A DNA stretch of 64,000 nt from Nocardiopsis alborubida. GTDB lineage: Bacteria > Actinomycetota > Actinomycetes > Streptosporangiales > Streptosporangiaceae. Both the position numbers and the translations under genes were made by a program. Numbering within the stretch: position 1 is the stretch's first letter; each line of letters starts with the position of its first letter. The notes below the pieces were generated by a model that saw nothing but the letters and a program-made list of their open reading frames with translations, was not told the DNA's origin and made no database searches. Where the stretch lies: assembly GCF_012396365.1 (NCBI RefSeq), contig NZ_JAAXPG010000027.1, positions 35,464 to 99,463 of the forward strand, given 5' to 3'. Below, piece after piece: positions 26,316-32,201 of the stretch.

Positions 26316-27077
26316 ATGGATCTGGGACTGACGGGGGCACGGGTCGCCGTGACCGGGGCCAGCAGGGGGATCGGCCGGGCCATCGCGCAGCTGTTCGCCG
26401 TCGAGGGCGCCGACCTCGCGATCTGCGCGCGCACCCCCGAACCGCTGTCCGAGGCGGCCCGGGAGCTGGAGGAGACCGGCGCACGGGTGTTCTCGCGCGC
26501 CCTGGACGTCACCGACCACGACGCGCTGCCCGCCTTCGTCGACGACGCCGCGGCCGAGCTCGGCGGCCTGGACGTGCTGGTGTCCAACGTCTCCGGCGGC
26601 AGCGCGCCCACCCCCGACCAGTGGGAGCGCGGCTTCGCGGCCGACCTGATGCCGTTCGTGCGCCTGACCGAGGCGGCCCGGCCCCACCTGCTGGCCTCCG
26701 GGCGCGGCGGCGCGGTGGTGCTGATCTCCAGCACCTCGGCGCTGCACACCACCGTGCCCGCCGGACCGCGCTCCTACGGCGCGGTCAAGGCCGCGCTCAA
26801 CCACCACGCGTCCTCGCTGGCCCGCGCCTGGGCGGGGGAGGGGGTGCGGGTCAACACCGTCTCTCCCGGACCGATCGAGTTCCCGGGCGGGGGCTGGGAA
26901 CGCCGCCGCGAGAACGACCCGGAGTTCTACGAGTCCGTCCGCGAGCGCATCCCCTACGGCCGCCTGGGCCACCCCGACGAGGTCGCCCGCGCGGTGGCCT
27001 TCCTGGCCAGCCCGGCCGCGACCTACGTCACCGGGCAGAACCTGATGGTCGACGGCGGGTTCCTCGACCGGATCTGA
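26316..27077 (+). CDS. Short-chain dehydrogenase/reductase (classical SDR)
   Basis: 253 residues from ATG 26316 after AAGGGGACGGGG. It has a cofactor loop VTGASRGIGRAIAQLF at 12-27. The usual NNAG is replaced by SNVSGG near 92. Catalytic Ser lies in LISSTSAL near 142 and Tyr/Lys in SYGAVKAAL near 156-160. The C-terminal MVDGGFLDRI is standard. The family oxidises or reduces a hydroxyl/keto group with NAD(P)(H). The weak NNAG and an Arg-rich RRREND insert near 205 suggest a specialised subgroup (similar to bacilysin-type or 3-oxoacyl reductase paralogs). The substrate is not known. It may be an extra gene of the fab neighbourhood, but a hairpin separates it. Confidence 0.85.
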   Translation: MDLGLTGARVAVTGASRGIGRAIAQLFAVEGADLAICARTPEPLSEAARELEETGARVFSRALDVTDHDALPAFVDDAAAELGGLDVLVSNVSGGSAPTPDQWERGFAADLMPFVRLTEAARPHLLASGRGGAVVLISSTSALHTTVPAGPRSYGAVKAALNHHASSLARAWAGEGVRVNTVSPGPIEFPGGGWERRRENDPEFYESVRERIPYGRLGHPDEVARAVAFLASPAATYVTGQNLMVDGGFLDRI

Positions 27078-27119
27078 GCATGCCCGCCGCGGCCGGATCT
27101 GAGCGCGCCGGCCGCGGCC
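27070..27119 (+). repeat. 25-bp tandem repeat at the SDR 3' end
   Basis: Two adjacent 25-bp units (27070-27094 and 27095-27119), both starting GGATCTGAGC and ending CGCGGCC, with differences confined to the middle. The first unit contains the SDR's last codons and stop, so the gene end has been tandemly duplicated. Confidence 0.75.
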
Positions 27120-27129
27120 GGGCCGACTC

Positions 27130-27289
27130 GTGCGCTGGGGGTCAGATCCGGGATCGGGTGTCGCGCCGGTGTGCCAGCGGGCGCGGGACCATGACGGCGG
27201 CGTCGCCCCGTGCGCTGGGGGTCAGATCCGGGATCGGGTGTCGCGCCGGTGCGCCAGCAGGCGCAGGACCACGACGGCGGCGCCGAGCA
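27130..27289. repeat. 80-bp tandem duplication covering the serine hydrolase 3' end
   Basis: Copy 1 (27130-27209) and copy 2 (27210-27289) are about 90% alike with a period of exactly 80. Copy 2 contains the true stop codon (27222-27224) and last 22 codons of the minus-strand serine hydrolase; copy 1 is the same sequence placed after the stop and encodes nothing new. It is next to a separate 25-bp duplication, so this convergent junction has been rearranged twice. Confidence 0.85.
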
Positions 27290-28658
27290 CGCCCGCGGCC
27301 AGCGTCGCCGCCGTCACGTCGGGCACCCACGTCAGGGCCGGGCGCAGGCCGTAGCTCGCCGTCAGCCCCGCCGCCGCGACCACGGCGACCAGTCCGAGGG
27401 CCGACCACAGCCCGGTCGCCCACCGGCGGGGCCGCCGGACCCGCACGGCCGCGACGGCACCCGCCCCCAGCGCCGCCGCGGCGGCCGTGGGCGTCCACAC
27501 CGACGCCAGGTACAGCGGGTCGGTGCCGGGGGAGGAGGGGGAGCCGCCGCCCGCGACCATGTGGGCCAGCCCGAAGGCGACCGCCTGGATCCCGTTGTCG
27601 CGCAGCATGTCGTAGGTGTTCTGGAGGACCGCCACCGCCCTCTCGCGCCCGGGCAGCACCACCACGATCGCCACGTACCCCGGGGTCGACCCGCCGTGGA
27701 AGACGATCGGCTCACCGAGGTCGGACAGGGCGGTGTCGCGCCAGCCCAGGCCGTACTCCTGCGCCGAACCGGGGACCGGGACCAGTCCCGTGCGGGCCCG
27801 CTCCAGGGCGGCGGCGTCCAGCACGGGAGGCTCCGCCTCCAACTGCGCCCGTGCGAACGAGGCCAGGTCGGTGACGTCCCCGCCCAGGTAGCCGTAGGCG
27901 GCTCCCGCGTCGTCCACGCCGTCCGCGTCGGCCACCGGCACGCCCCACAGCGTGCGGTGACCCGCGCTCAGCCCCGCCTCCCGCGCCTGGGCCGCGCTGG
28001 TGAAGACGCCGTCCATCCCCATCGGTTCCAGGACGCTCGCGCGCAGGTGGGCGCCGAGGTCGCCGGTCACCTCCTCCATCACGGCGCCCAGCACGAGGTA
28101 GTTCGCGCTGCTGTACTCGTGCGTGCCGGGGTCCCCCGGCTCCGAGGCGGCGATGCGCGCCACCCGCGCGTCCAGGCCCGGGGCCTCCTCGCCGTAGAGG
28201 TCGCTGGTGGCGGCGGCGGTCCGCGCGGTGAGGCCCGAGGTCTGGGTGAGCAGGTCGCGCACGGTGGGGTCGGCGCCGAACTGCGCGAAGACCGGCAGGT
28301 ACTCCTCGACCGGGGCGTCCAGGTCCAGGCGCCCCTCCTCGGTCAGGACCAGCGCGGCGGTGGCGGCCACGGGCTTGGCCACCGACCCCCACAGGAACGG
28401 GGTGTGCTCGTCGACCGGGGCGCCGTCGCCGTCCACGCCGAAGGCCCCCCGGTGCTCGACGCCCTCGGGGCCGACCACGGCGTAGGCCAGCCCGGGGGTG
28501 TTGGTGGCGGCCATGCGTTCTTGGACGTAGGCGTCCATTGCGGCGGGGTCGGCGGGGTCGGCGGGGTCGGTGGGAGCCGGGTCGTTCGGTGGGGCTGTGA
28601 CCACGGGGGACAGGGCGAGCCACAGGGCGAGGGGGATGTGGGTGAGGGGGCGGGGCAT
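27222..28658 (-). CDS. Beta-lactamase-family serine hydrolase with C-terminal membrane segments
   Basis: 478 residues from ATG 28658. A signal peptide (residues 1-21) precedes a short DPAD repeat linker. The catalytic SVAK (Ser92/Lys95, SxxK) lies in FLWGSVAKPV. The second motif reads YSS (182-184) where most relatives have YxN, and the third is HGG (321-323, HxG). After about residue 375 come three or four hydrophobic helices, giving a membrane-anchored extracytoplasmic enzyme. Relatives are DD-peptidases/esterases of the class C/AmpH type, not proven beta-lactamases. The Ser for Asn in motif two may alter activity. It is divergent from a TetR gene, with three ATACGGTTAT-type half sites between them. 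Confidence 0.85.
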   Translation of the reverse strand: MPRPLTHIPLALWLALSPVVTAPPNDPAPTDPADPADPAAMDAYVQERMAATNTPGLAYAVVGPEGVEHRGAFGVDGDGAPVDEHTPFLWGSVAKPVAATAALVLTEEGRLDLDAPVEEYLPVFAQFGADPTVRDLLTQTSGLTARTAAATSDLYGEEAPGLDARVARIAASEPGDPGTHEYSSANYLVLGAVMEEVTGDLGAHLRASVLEPMGMDGVFTSAAQAREAGLSAGHRTLWGVPVADADGVDDAGAAYGYLGGDVTDLASFARAQLEAEPPVLDAAALERARTGLVPVPGSAQEYGLGWRDTALSDLGEPIVFHGGSTPGYVAIVVVLPGRERAVAVLQNTYDMLRDNGIQAVAFGLAHMVAGGGSPSSPGTDPLYLASVWTPTAAAAALGAGAVAAVRVRRPRRWATGLWSALGLVAVVAAAGLTASYGLRPALTWVPDVTAATLAAGVLGAAVVVLRLLAHRRDTRSRI

Positions 28659-28671
28659 GAGGGGGCCTTTC

Positions 28672-28719
28672 GATAACCGTATCTCCATACGATTATGACC
28701 GTACCATGATACGGTTATC
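28672..28719. promoter_or_regulatory. Three-part operator between serine hydrolase and TetR
   Basis: GATAACCGTATC (28672-28683) and ATACGATTAT (28687-28696) form an inverted repeat with one mismatch, and a third copy GATACGGTTATC (28708-28719) follows. The last overlaps the -10 of the tetR-like gene (TACGGT 28710-28715, six bases before GTG 28722). The AT-rich dyads in a 63-base divergent gap are typical of TetR autoregulation and control of the neighbour. Confidence 0.8.
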
Positions 28720-28721
28720 CG

Positions 28722-29348
28722 GTGCCGAGAACCGCAGACCACGCCCAGAGGCGCACGCAGATCACCGGCGCCGTGTGCGAGCTCATCGCCGAACGGGGGC
28801 TGGACGCCGTGACCGTGGCCCGCACGGCCGCGCGTGCGGGGATCTCCGTCGGGCTCGTGCAGCACTACTTCCCGTCCAAGGACGACATGCTGCTGCACGC
28901 GTTCGAGCGGGTCAGCACGGCCGTCGCCACCCGCGTCGCGGACGTCGTCGGCGAGGGGACCCGGCACGAGAGGACCATCGCCGAGATCCTGCTGGCCGCG
29001 CTGGCCGAGCACCTGCCCCTGGACGAGCCCCGTCGGGCGGAGTTCCGGGTGATCCGCGTCTTCGCCGGACGGGCTCTGGAGAACCCTGCCCTGGCCGAGG
29101 TGGACGCCCGTACCGCGGACGCGCTGCACGCCGAGATCGCCCGTGCGGTGCGCAACGGTGTGGAGTGCGGTGAGGTGGAGGCGGACGTGGACGCCGTCGC
29201 GGCCGCCGCCCGCGTGGCCGCCGTGGCCGAGGGCCTGGCCACCCAGGTCTACCGGGGCGGCCCCGGAGCCGCCGAGCGCGCACGGGAGGCGTTGCGCGCG
29301 GAACTGGGCTCGGTGTTCACGGGGGAGTGCCGCCAGTACGCCCGTTGA
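28722..29348 (+). CDS. TetR-family regulator of the serine hydrolase locus
   Basis: 208 residues from GTG 28722, a leaderless start. The N-terminal HTH includes RTQITGAVCELIAERGLDAVTV and ARAGISVGLVQHYFPSKDDMLLHAFERV, typical TetR including the HYFPSKDDML recognition end. The C-terminal domain (about 80-195) is an all-helical ligand-binding part with the BetI-like wording LDEPRRAEFRVIRVFAGRAL. The three palindromic half-sites upstream are almost certainly its operators. It likely represses the divergent serine hydrolase and itself until a ligand binds. The ligand is unknown. Confidence 0.9.
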   Translation: MPRTADHAQRRTQITGAVCELIAERGLDAVTVARTAARAGISVGLVQHYFPSKDDMLLHAFERVSTAVATRVADVVGEGTRHERTIAEILLAALAEHLPLDEPRRAEFRVIRVFAGRALENPALAEVDARTADALHAEIARAVRNGVECGEVEADVDAVAAAARVAAVAEGLATQVYRGGPGAAERAREALRAELGSVFTGECRQYAR

Positions 29349-29481
29349 ACCGCTGACTCCGGCCGCGTTTCCGGCCGCGAGCTTGGTCGCGGCTGCGGCT
29401 GTGGTCCGCGTGACCGGGCCCCGTGTCGCCTTTGGGCCGCCCGGACTCGATGAGGCGTGAGAGGGCGGCCTTCGTGCAGGT

Positions 29482-29694
29482 TCATGGGGAGGTCGAGGTG
29501 TCCGGCTGTACCAGCAGGGCGGCGACGTTCTCCTTGGGGTAGCGGCGTGCTCCGCCCGGGGTGCGGAACGGTTGGAGCACGCTGTCCCATTCGCCGCGGT
29601 GCAGGCTGCGGGTGCGGATGTTGAACAGGGCGGCGACTTCGCCGGGGGTGAGGACGTCGGGGCGGCTGTCGAGGAGGTCGCGGTAGTCGGGCAT
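29482..29694 (-). CDS. Small MerR-type HTH protein (BldC-like)
   Basis: 70 residues. A single winged HTH: LTPGEVAALFNIRTRSLHRGEWDSV then FRTPGGARRYPKENVAALL. The wording of helix 1-2 and the GGARRY wing is that of BldC/AlpA/excisionase-type DNA-binding domains. There is no effector domain. It lies 184 bases downstream of an anti-sigma-like ATPase gene on the same strand, and close to XRE/DUF397 genes, a cluster often linked to actinomycete development. No integrase is nearby, so a phage excisionase role is less likely. Confidence 0.75.
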   Translation of the reverse strand: MPDYRDLLDSRPDVLTPGEVAALFNIRTRSLHRGEWDSVLQPFRTPGGARRYPKENVAALLVQPDTSTSP

Positions 29695-29754
29695 GAGGGG
29701 CTTTCCGTGTTCGTGAGCGTGGTGGAAGCGGTGGAGCGGGTGGGGTGACCGGTG

Positions 29755-29787
29755 GCCCCGCCTCTTCGGGGAAGGAGGAGGCGGGGC
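29755..29787. terminator. Hairpin between the ATPase-like and BldC-like genes
   Basis: GCCCCGCCTC (29755-29764) pairs with GAGGCGGGGC (29778-29787) around a 13-base loop. It lies in the 184-base gap downstream of the minus-strand ATP-binding gene and may be its terminator. No T-run is present. Confidence 0.4.
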
Positions 29788-29878
29788 CCAGGGCCGGTAC
29801 GGAGGTCACCGGCCCTTCGTCCGCGCCGTCACGGGGGATGGCGCGGAGTGTGGAGGGGCTGGGCTACCGGGGGACGGG

Positions 29879-30331
29879 TCACCAGGGGAAGACGGCGCGT
29901 ACGGTGATCGCTCCGCAGGAGTGCTGCTTCCAGTCCCAGTAGGAGCACAGGGCCTCGACCAGGCGCAGGCCGTTGCCGCCGGGGCACAGGGGTTCGGGGG
30001 CGGGTACGCGTGGGAACGTGGCTGCCGCCCCCGGCTTGGGCCCGTTGTCGGTCACCCGGAGTTCGAGGTGGCGCGGGGTGCGTTCGATCTCCACGCGGAT
30101 GGTGCCTCCGGGGAGCCCGGACGCTGAGTGCCGAAGGGCATTCGTCGTCATTTCGGAGACGGCGACGCTGACCGGTTCGGCCAGACTCGGCCGGGAACGG
30201 GTGGCCTGCGCGGCCCAGCGGCGGGCGATCTTGACGTGGCCCAGGTCGGGGCCGAGCAGAATGCCTGATTTGGTGCTGGTTCCGCACAGTCGGCGTGGAA
30301 GCGCCGGGGCTTGGACGATAGGCTTTGTCAT
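29879..30331 (-). CDS. HATPase_c_2 (RsbW/SpoIIAB-like) ATP-binding protein
   Basis: 150 residues from ATG 30331 (GAGGTGAG upstream). The Bergerat ATP-binding fold is visible: SVAVSEMTTNALRHSASG (N box, residues 57-74), ELRVTDNGPKP (G1 box, about 92-102) and PGGNGLRLVEALCSYWDW (G2 box, about 116-133). These small single-domain proteins are anti-sigma factor kinases or regulatory ATPases, abundant in Streptomyces-like genomes and often located beside XRE-DUF397 pairs, as here. A sigma factor partner is not adjacent. Its cysteines (Cys114, Cys126) are of unknown importance. Confidence 0.8.
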   Translation of the reverse strand: MTKPIVQAPALPRRLCGTSTKSGILLGPDLGHVKIARRWAAQATRSRPSLAEPVSVAVSEMTTNALRHSASGLPGGTIRVEIERTPRHLELRVTDNGPKPGAAATFPRVPAPEPLCPGGNGLRLVEALCSYWDWKQHSCGAITVRAVFPW

Positions 30332-30640
30332 GTCTCACCTCGGGTGTCTCGGGGTGGGCCTACGCCCCGGGTGCCGCTCTCTACTTCGGCACCGGGGCGT
30401 CTTTTGCTGTGTGGGGCCTTCCCGCCCGATCCCGGACGGGGAGTGTGCGAGCTGCCCTCGACCCTTCGGATAAGGCAAAGGCTGCAAGCAACAAAAGGCA
30501 CCGGCTCCCAGCAAACAACTATCTGCTGGTTCTGATCTGACTATGCCTAGGCACAGCTCAGAGGGCTAGAGATACAACAAGACAGGGTCAACAACTCACA
30601 ATCTGTTGCGAGCCTGGTTGGCTTGTTGCACTCTGGTTGT
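30332..30640. other. AT-richer divergent control region with inverted repeat
   Basis: 309 bases, clearly less GC-rich than the rest of the window from about 30470. It holds CCAGCA...TGCTGG (30508-30513 with 30524-30529, a 22-bp dyad), several CAACAA/TTGTTG runs, a hairpin with TCTTTT (30363-30405) and the promoter of the XRE gene. These are likely sites for the XRE regulator. No gene is supported. Confidence 0.55.
30363..30405 (+). terminator. Plus-strand intrinsic terminator without an assigned gene
   Basis: CGCCCCGGGTGCCG (30363-30376) pairs with CGGCACCGGGGCG (30387-30399), one bulged base, followed directly by TCTTTT. It points along the plus strand though the flanking genes diverge, so it either ends an antisense/small RNA arising near 30200-30350 or shields the XRE promoter from read-through. 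Confidence 0.6.
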
Positions 30641-30643
30641 GTG
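30606..30643 (+). promoter_or_regulatory. Promoter of the XRE gene, leaderless
   Basis: TTGCGA (30606-30611), 17 bases, CACTCT (30629-30634), then six bases to GTG 30641. Spacing is ideal for both the -35/-10 pair and a leaderless start. It sits inside the CAACA/TGTTG-rich stretch that is the likely autoregulatory site. Confidence 0.55.
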
Positions 30644-31447
30644 ACAGACAAGGTCCATCCAGAATGGAAACCCTTCGGTGAGCGGTTGCGTGAACTACGC
30701 GCGCAAGCTCGGATGTCTCAAGAGGACATCGGCAAAGTCCTACAACACACCGGGAGCATGGCCGGTCACCTAGAACGGGCCACACGCAAGCCAAATCGGG
30801 CGCATGCCCGTAAATTGGACAGGGCCTTCGCAACAGGTGGCGAACTCGAAAACCTCTGGTTGGAAGTCACCCAGGGGACGGGTGTGCTGCCGTGGTTCCG
30901 CGATTCCTTGGAGATGGAACGACGCGCGGACGCCATCTCGGACTACCAGCCGATCCTGGTTCCGGGTCTGCTCCAGACCGCTGACTACGCTCGGGTCCTC
31001 ATCACGGCCCGACAGGTCCGTAAGACCGCAGAGGAGATCGAAGAGGTGGTGAAGCTTCGCACGAGCCGCCTGCGTACTATTCTCCCAACTCGCCCCAAGT
31101 TGTGGTCTGTTGTGGAACAGGGCGTGATCAACAGGGTCATTGGGGACGAAAAGGTGATGTTCGAACAGCTACAGCACATCATCGCGCTGGCTGAGCAAGG
31201 TACGATCCGGTTCCAGGTGATTCCGGACGACGTGCGTCACCACTGCGGCCTGTGCGCCCCATTCCGGCTGATGAGCATGGGTGGACGTAAGGCCGTGCAG
31301 ATGGAACATACTCTGGGGGGAACCACCTTCGACCGCGCCCCAGAGGTCGAGGAGATGGCCGACCTGTTCGGCGCGCTCCAGGCTGAAGCGCTGTCCCCTC
31401 GCCGGTCCCTTGACCTGCTGGATTCGACAATGAAAGGCCTGCGATGA
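30641..31447 (+). CDS. XRE-HTH regulator with DUF5753 sensor domain
   Basis: 268 residues from GTG 30641. The XRE domain (residues 10-65) contains FGERLRELRAQARMSQEDIGKVLQHTGSMAGHLERATRKPN in standard order. The DUF5753 domain (about 90-265) includes YQPILVPGLLQTADYARVLI and RTSRL, its common signature. Lower-GC codon usage than neighbouring genes hints at a foreign or relaxed origin, though the family itself is typical of actinomycetes. The stop overlaps the ATG of a DUF397 gene (ATGA). XRE-DUF397 pairs are widespread in streptomycetes and act in development and antibiotic control; some have been described as antitoxin/toxin-like pairs (WhiJ/BldB-type). A specific target is unknown. Confidence 0.9.
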   Translation: MTDKVHPEWKPFGERLRELRAQARMSQEDIGKVLQHTGSMAGHLERATRKPNRAHARKLDRAFATGGELENLWLEVTQGTGVLPWFRDSLEMERRADAISDYQPILVPGLLQTADYARVLITARQVRKTAEEIEEVVKLRTSRLRTILPTRPKLWSVVEQGVINRVIGDEKVMFEQLQHIIALAEQGTIRFQVIPDDVRHHCGLCAPFRLMSMGGRKAVQMEHTLGGTTFDRAPEVEEMADLFGALQAEALSPRRSLDLLDSTMKGLR

Positions 31448-31620
31448 GCACCGGAGATTGGCACAAGTCCTCCTTCAGCGACGGCGGTGGCGGTCACTGC
31501 GTAGAGGTCGCGGAAGGGCCTACCACTCACGTTCGTGACACCCAGAACCGGGAGCTGGGCCACCTGTCGGCCGAGGCCTCTGAGTGGACGGCGCTGCTGG
31601 CTGCGGTGCGTGGCCAGTAG
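31444..31620 (+). CDS. DUF397 protein, copy 1
   Basis: 58 residues overlapping the XRE stop by four bases. It has the DUF397 pattern: WHKSSFSDGGGGHCVEVAEGP near the N-terminus and VRDTQNRELGHLSAEASEWTALL. The cysteine in HCVEVA and the W-x-x-LL end are the family's constant features. Such proteins accompany XRE-DUF5753 regulators, and in the bldB/whiJ group they counteract the regulator. Here the gene is directly coupled to the regulator. Confidence 0.88.
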   Translation: MSTGDWHKSSFSDGGGGHCVEVAEGPTTHVRDTQNRELGHLSAEASEWTALLAAVRGQ

Positions 31621-31867
31621 CCGAAGCACTGTCTCCACGACGGTCCCTCGAAATCCTCCATGCGAGAATGAAAGGTCTGTGATGAGCACCGCCGAGAACG
31701 GTTCCTGGCACAAGTCCAGCTACAGCGATGGCCGGGGTGGGGACTGCGTGGAGGTCGCGGAAGGGCCTACCACTCACGTTCGTGACACCCAGAACCGGGA
31801 GCTGGGCCACCTGTCGGCCGAGGCCTCTGAGTGGACGGCGCTGCTGGCTGCTGTGCGCGGCCAGTAA
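31501..31867 (+). repeat. 247-bp-period duplication of the DUF397 gene
   Basis: The last 120 coding bases are nearly identical in copy 1 (31501-31620) and copy 2 (31748-31867), with only five or so changes, mostly at the ends. The similarity also extends upstream: the end of the XRE gene (ATGAAAGG-CTG-GATGAGCACC) reappears ahead of copy 2, so the duplicated unit reaches from about 31429 to 31867. It is a recent tandem duplication or has been homogenised by gene conversion. Confidence 0.9.
31682..31867 (+). CDS. DUF397 protein, copy 2
   Basis: 61 residues from ATG 31682, with GAAAGG upstream inherited from the duplicated XRE end. The C-terminal 40 residues are identical to copy 1; the N-terminus differs (TAENGSWHKSSYSDGRGGDC). 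Both copies are intact, so both may be expressed. The divergence of only the N-terminal quarter suggests either different partner specificity or gene conversion limited to the 3' part. Confidence 0.88.
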   Translation: MSTAENGSWHKSSYSDGRGGDCVEVAEGPTTHVRDTQNRELGHLSAEASEWTALLAAVRGQ

Positions 31868-32201
31868 CGAAGTAGCGCAAACCGGCCCCGCCCACCCCCG
31901 GGCAGGGCCGGTTTCTGTCGTGCGCCCCGTGGCTGCCGAGGGCCATCCCCGCATTCGCGGAAAGCCACGACGGGGCCTCGGAACATCCGCCGGTAGCAGC
32001 TGGGTGTGGACTGGCCGGAAACGTTGCTGGTGTGGCGCAAGGGTTCTGACCTGCGATGATCTTGTACTTATAGCGAGGTTCGAGCACCCAAACTCGCTAT
32101 AAGTACAAGATCACGGCGGGTGGGGCCACGGCCGCCGTAGGGAGGGTTCACCCTGGCAGACGGTCCGTTTTCATGACTGCCCGAGGCAAAGGCAGGAACC
32201 C
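31868..32201. other. Convergent gap holding a palindromic repeat element
   Basis: 334 bases between the DUF397 pair and the RecD2-like gene. About 32020-32120 is a copy of the palindromic repeat described separately. The remainder is unremarkable, with a GCCCCGCCCACCC/GGGCAGGG inverted pair near 31884-31910 that could terminate the DUF397 transcript. Confidence 0.5.
32019..32119. repeat. Palindromic intergenic repeat, copy 1
   Basis: A perfect 20-bp inverted repeat (32058-32077 with 32093-32112) encloses a 15-base loop. Its outer arm starts GATCTTGTAC and ends GTACAAGATC. The left flank (GGTGTGGCG..GTTC.TGACC.GCGAT) and right flank (ACGGCGG) match those of a second element at 50611-50712. 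It lies between two convergent genes. Neither element has an ORF. Confidence 0.85.

Noticed and set aside
28658..29129. N-terminal extension of the serine hydrolase to 29129
   Set aside because: This would run through the TetR gene and its operators; the signal peptide starts at 28658.
29482..31867. Mobile genetic element or prophage remnant
   Set aside because: Lower GC and an excisionase-like HTH exist, but no integrase, attachment repeats or phage genes; BldC/XRE-DUF397 genes are normal actinomycete regulators.
32078..32092. tRNA-like GGTTCGAGCACC in the palindromic repeat loop
   Set aside because: No acceptor, D or anticodon arms are present; it is only the loop of a long hairpin.
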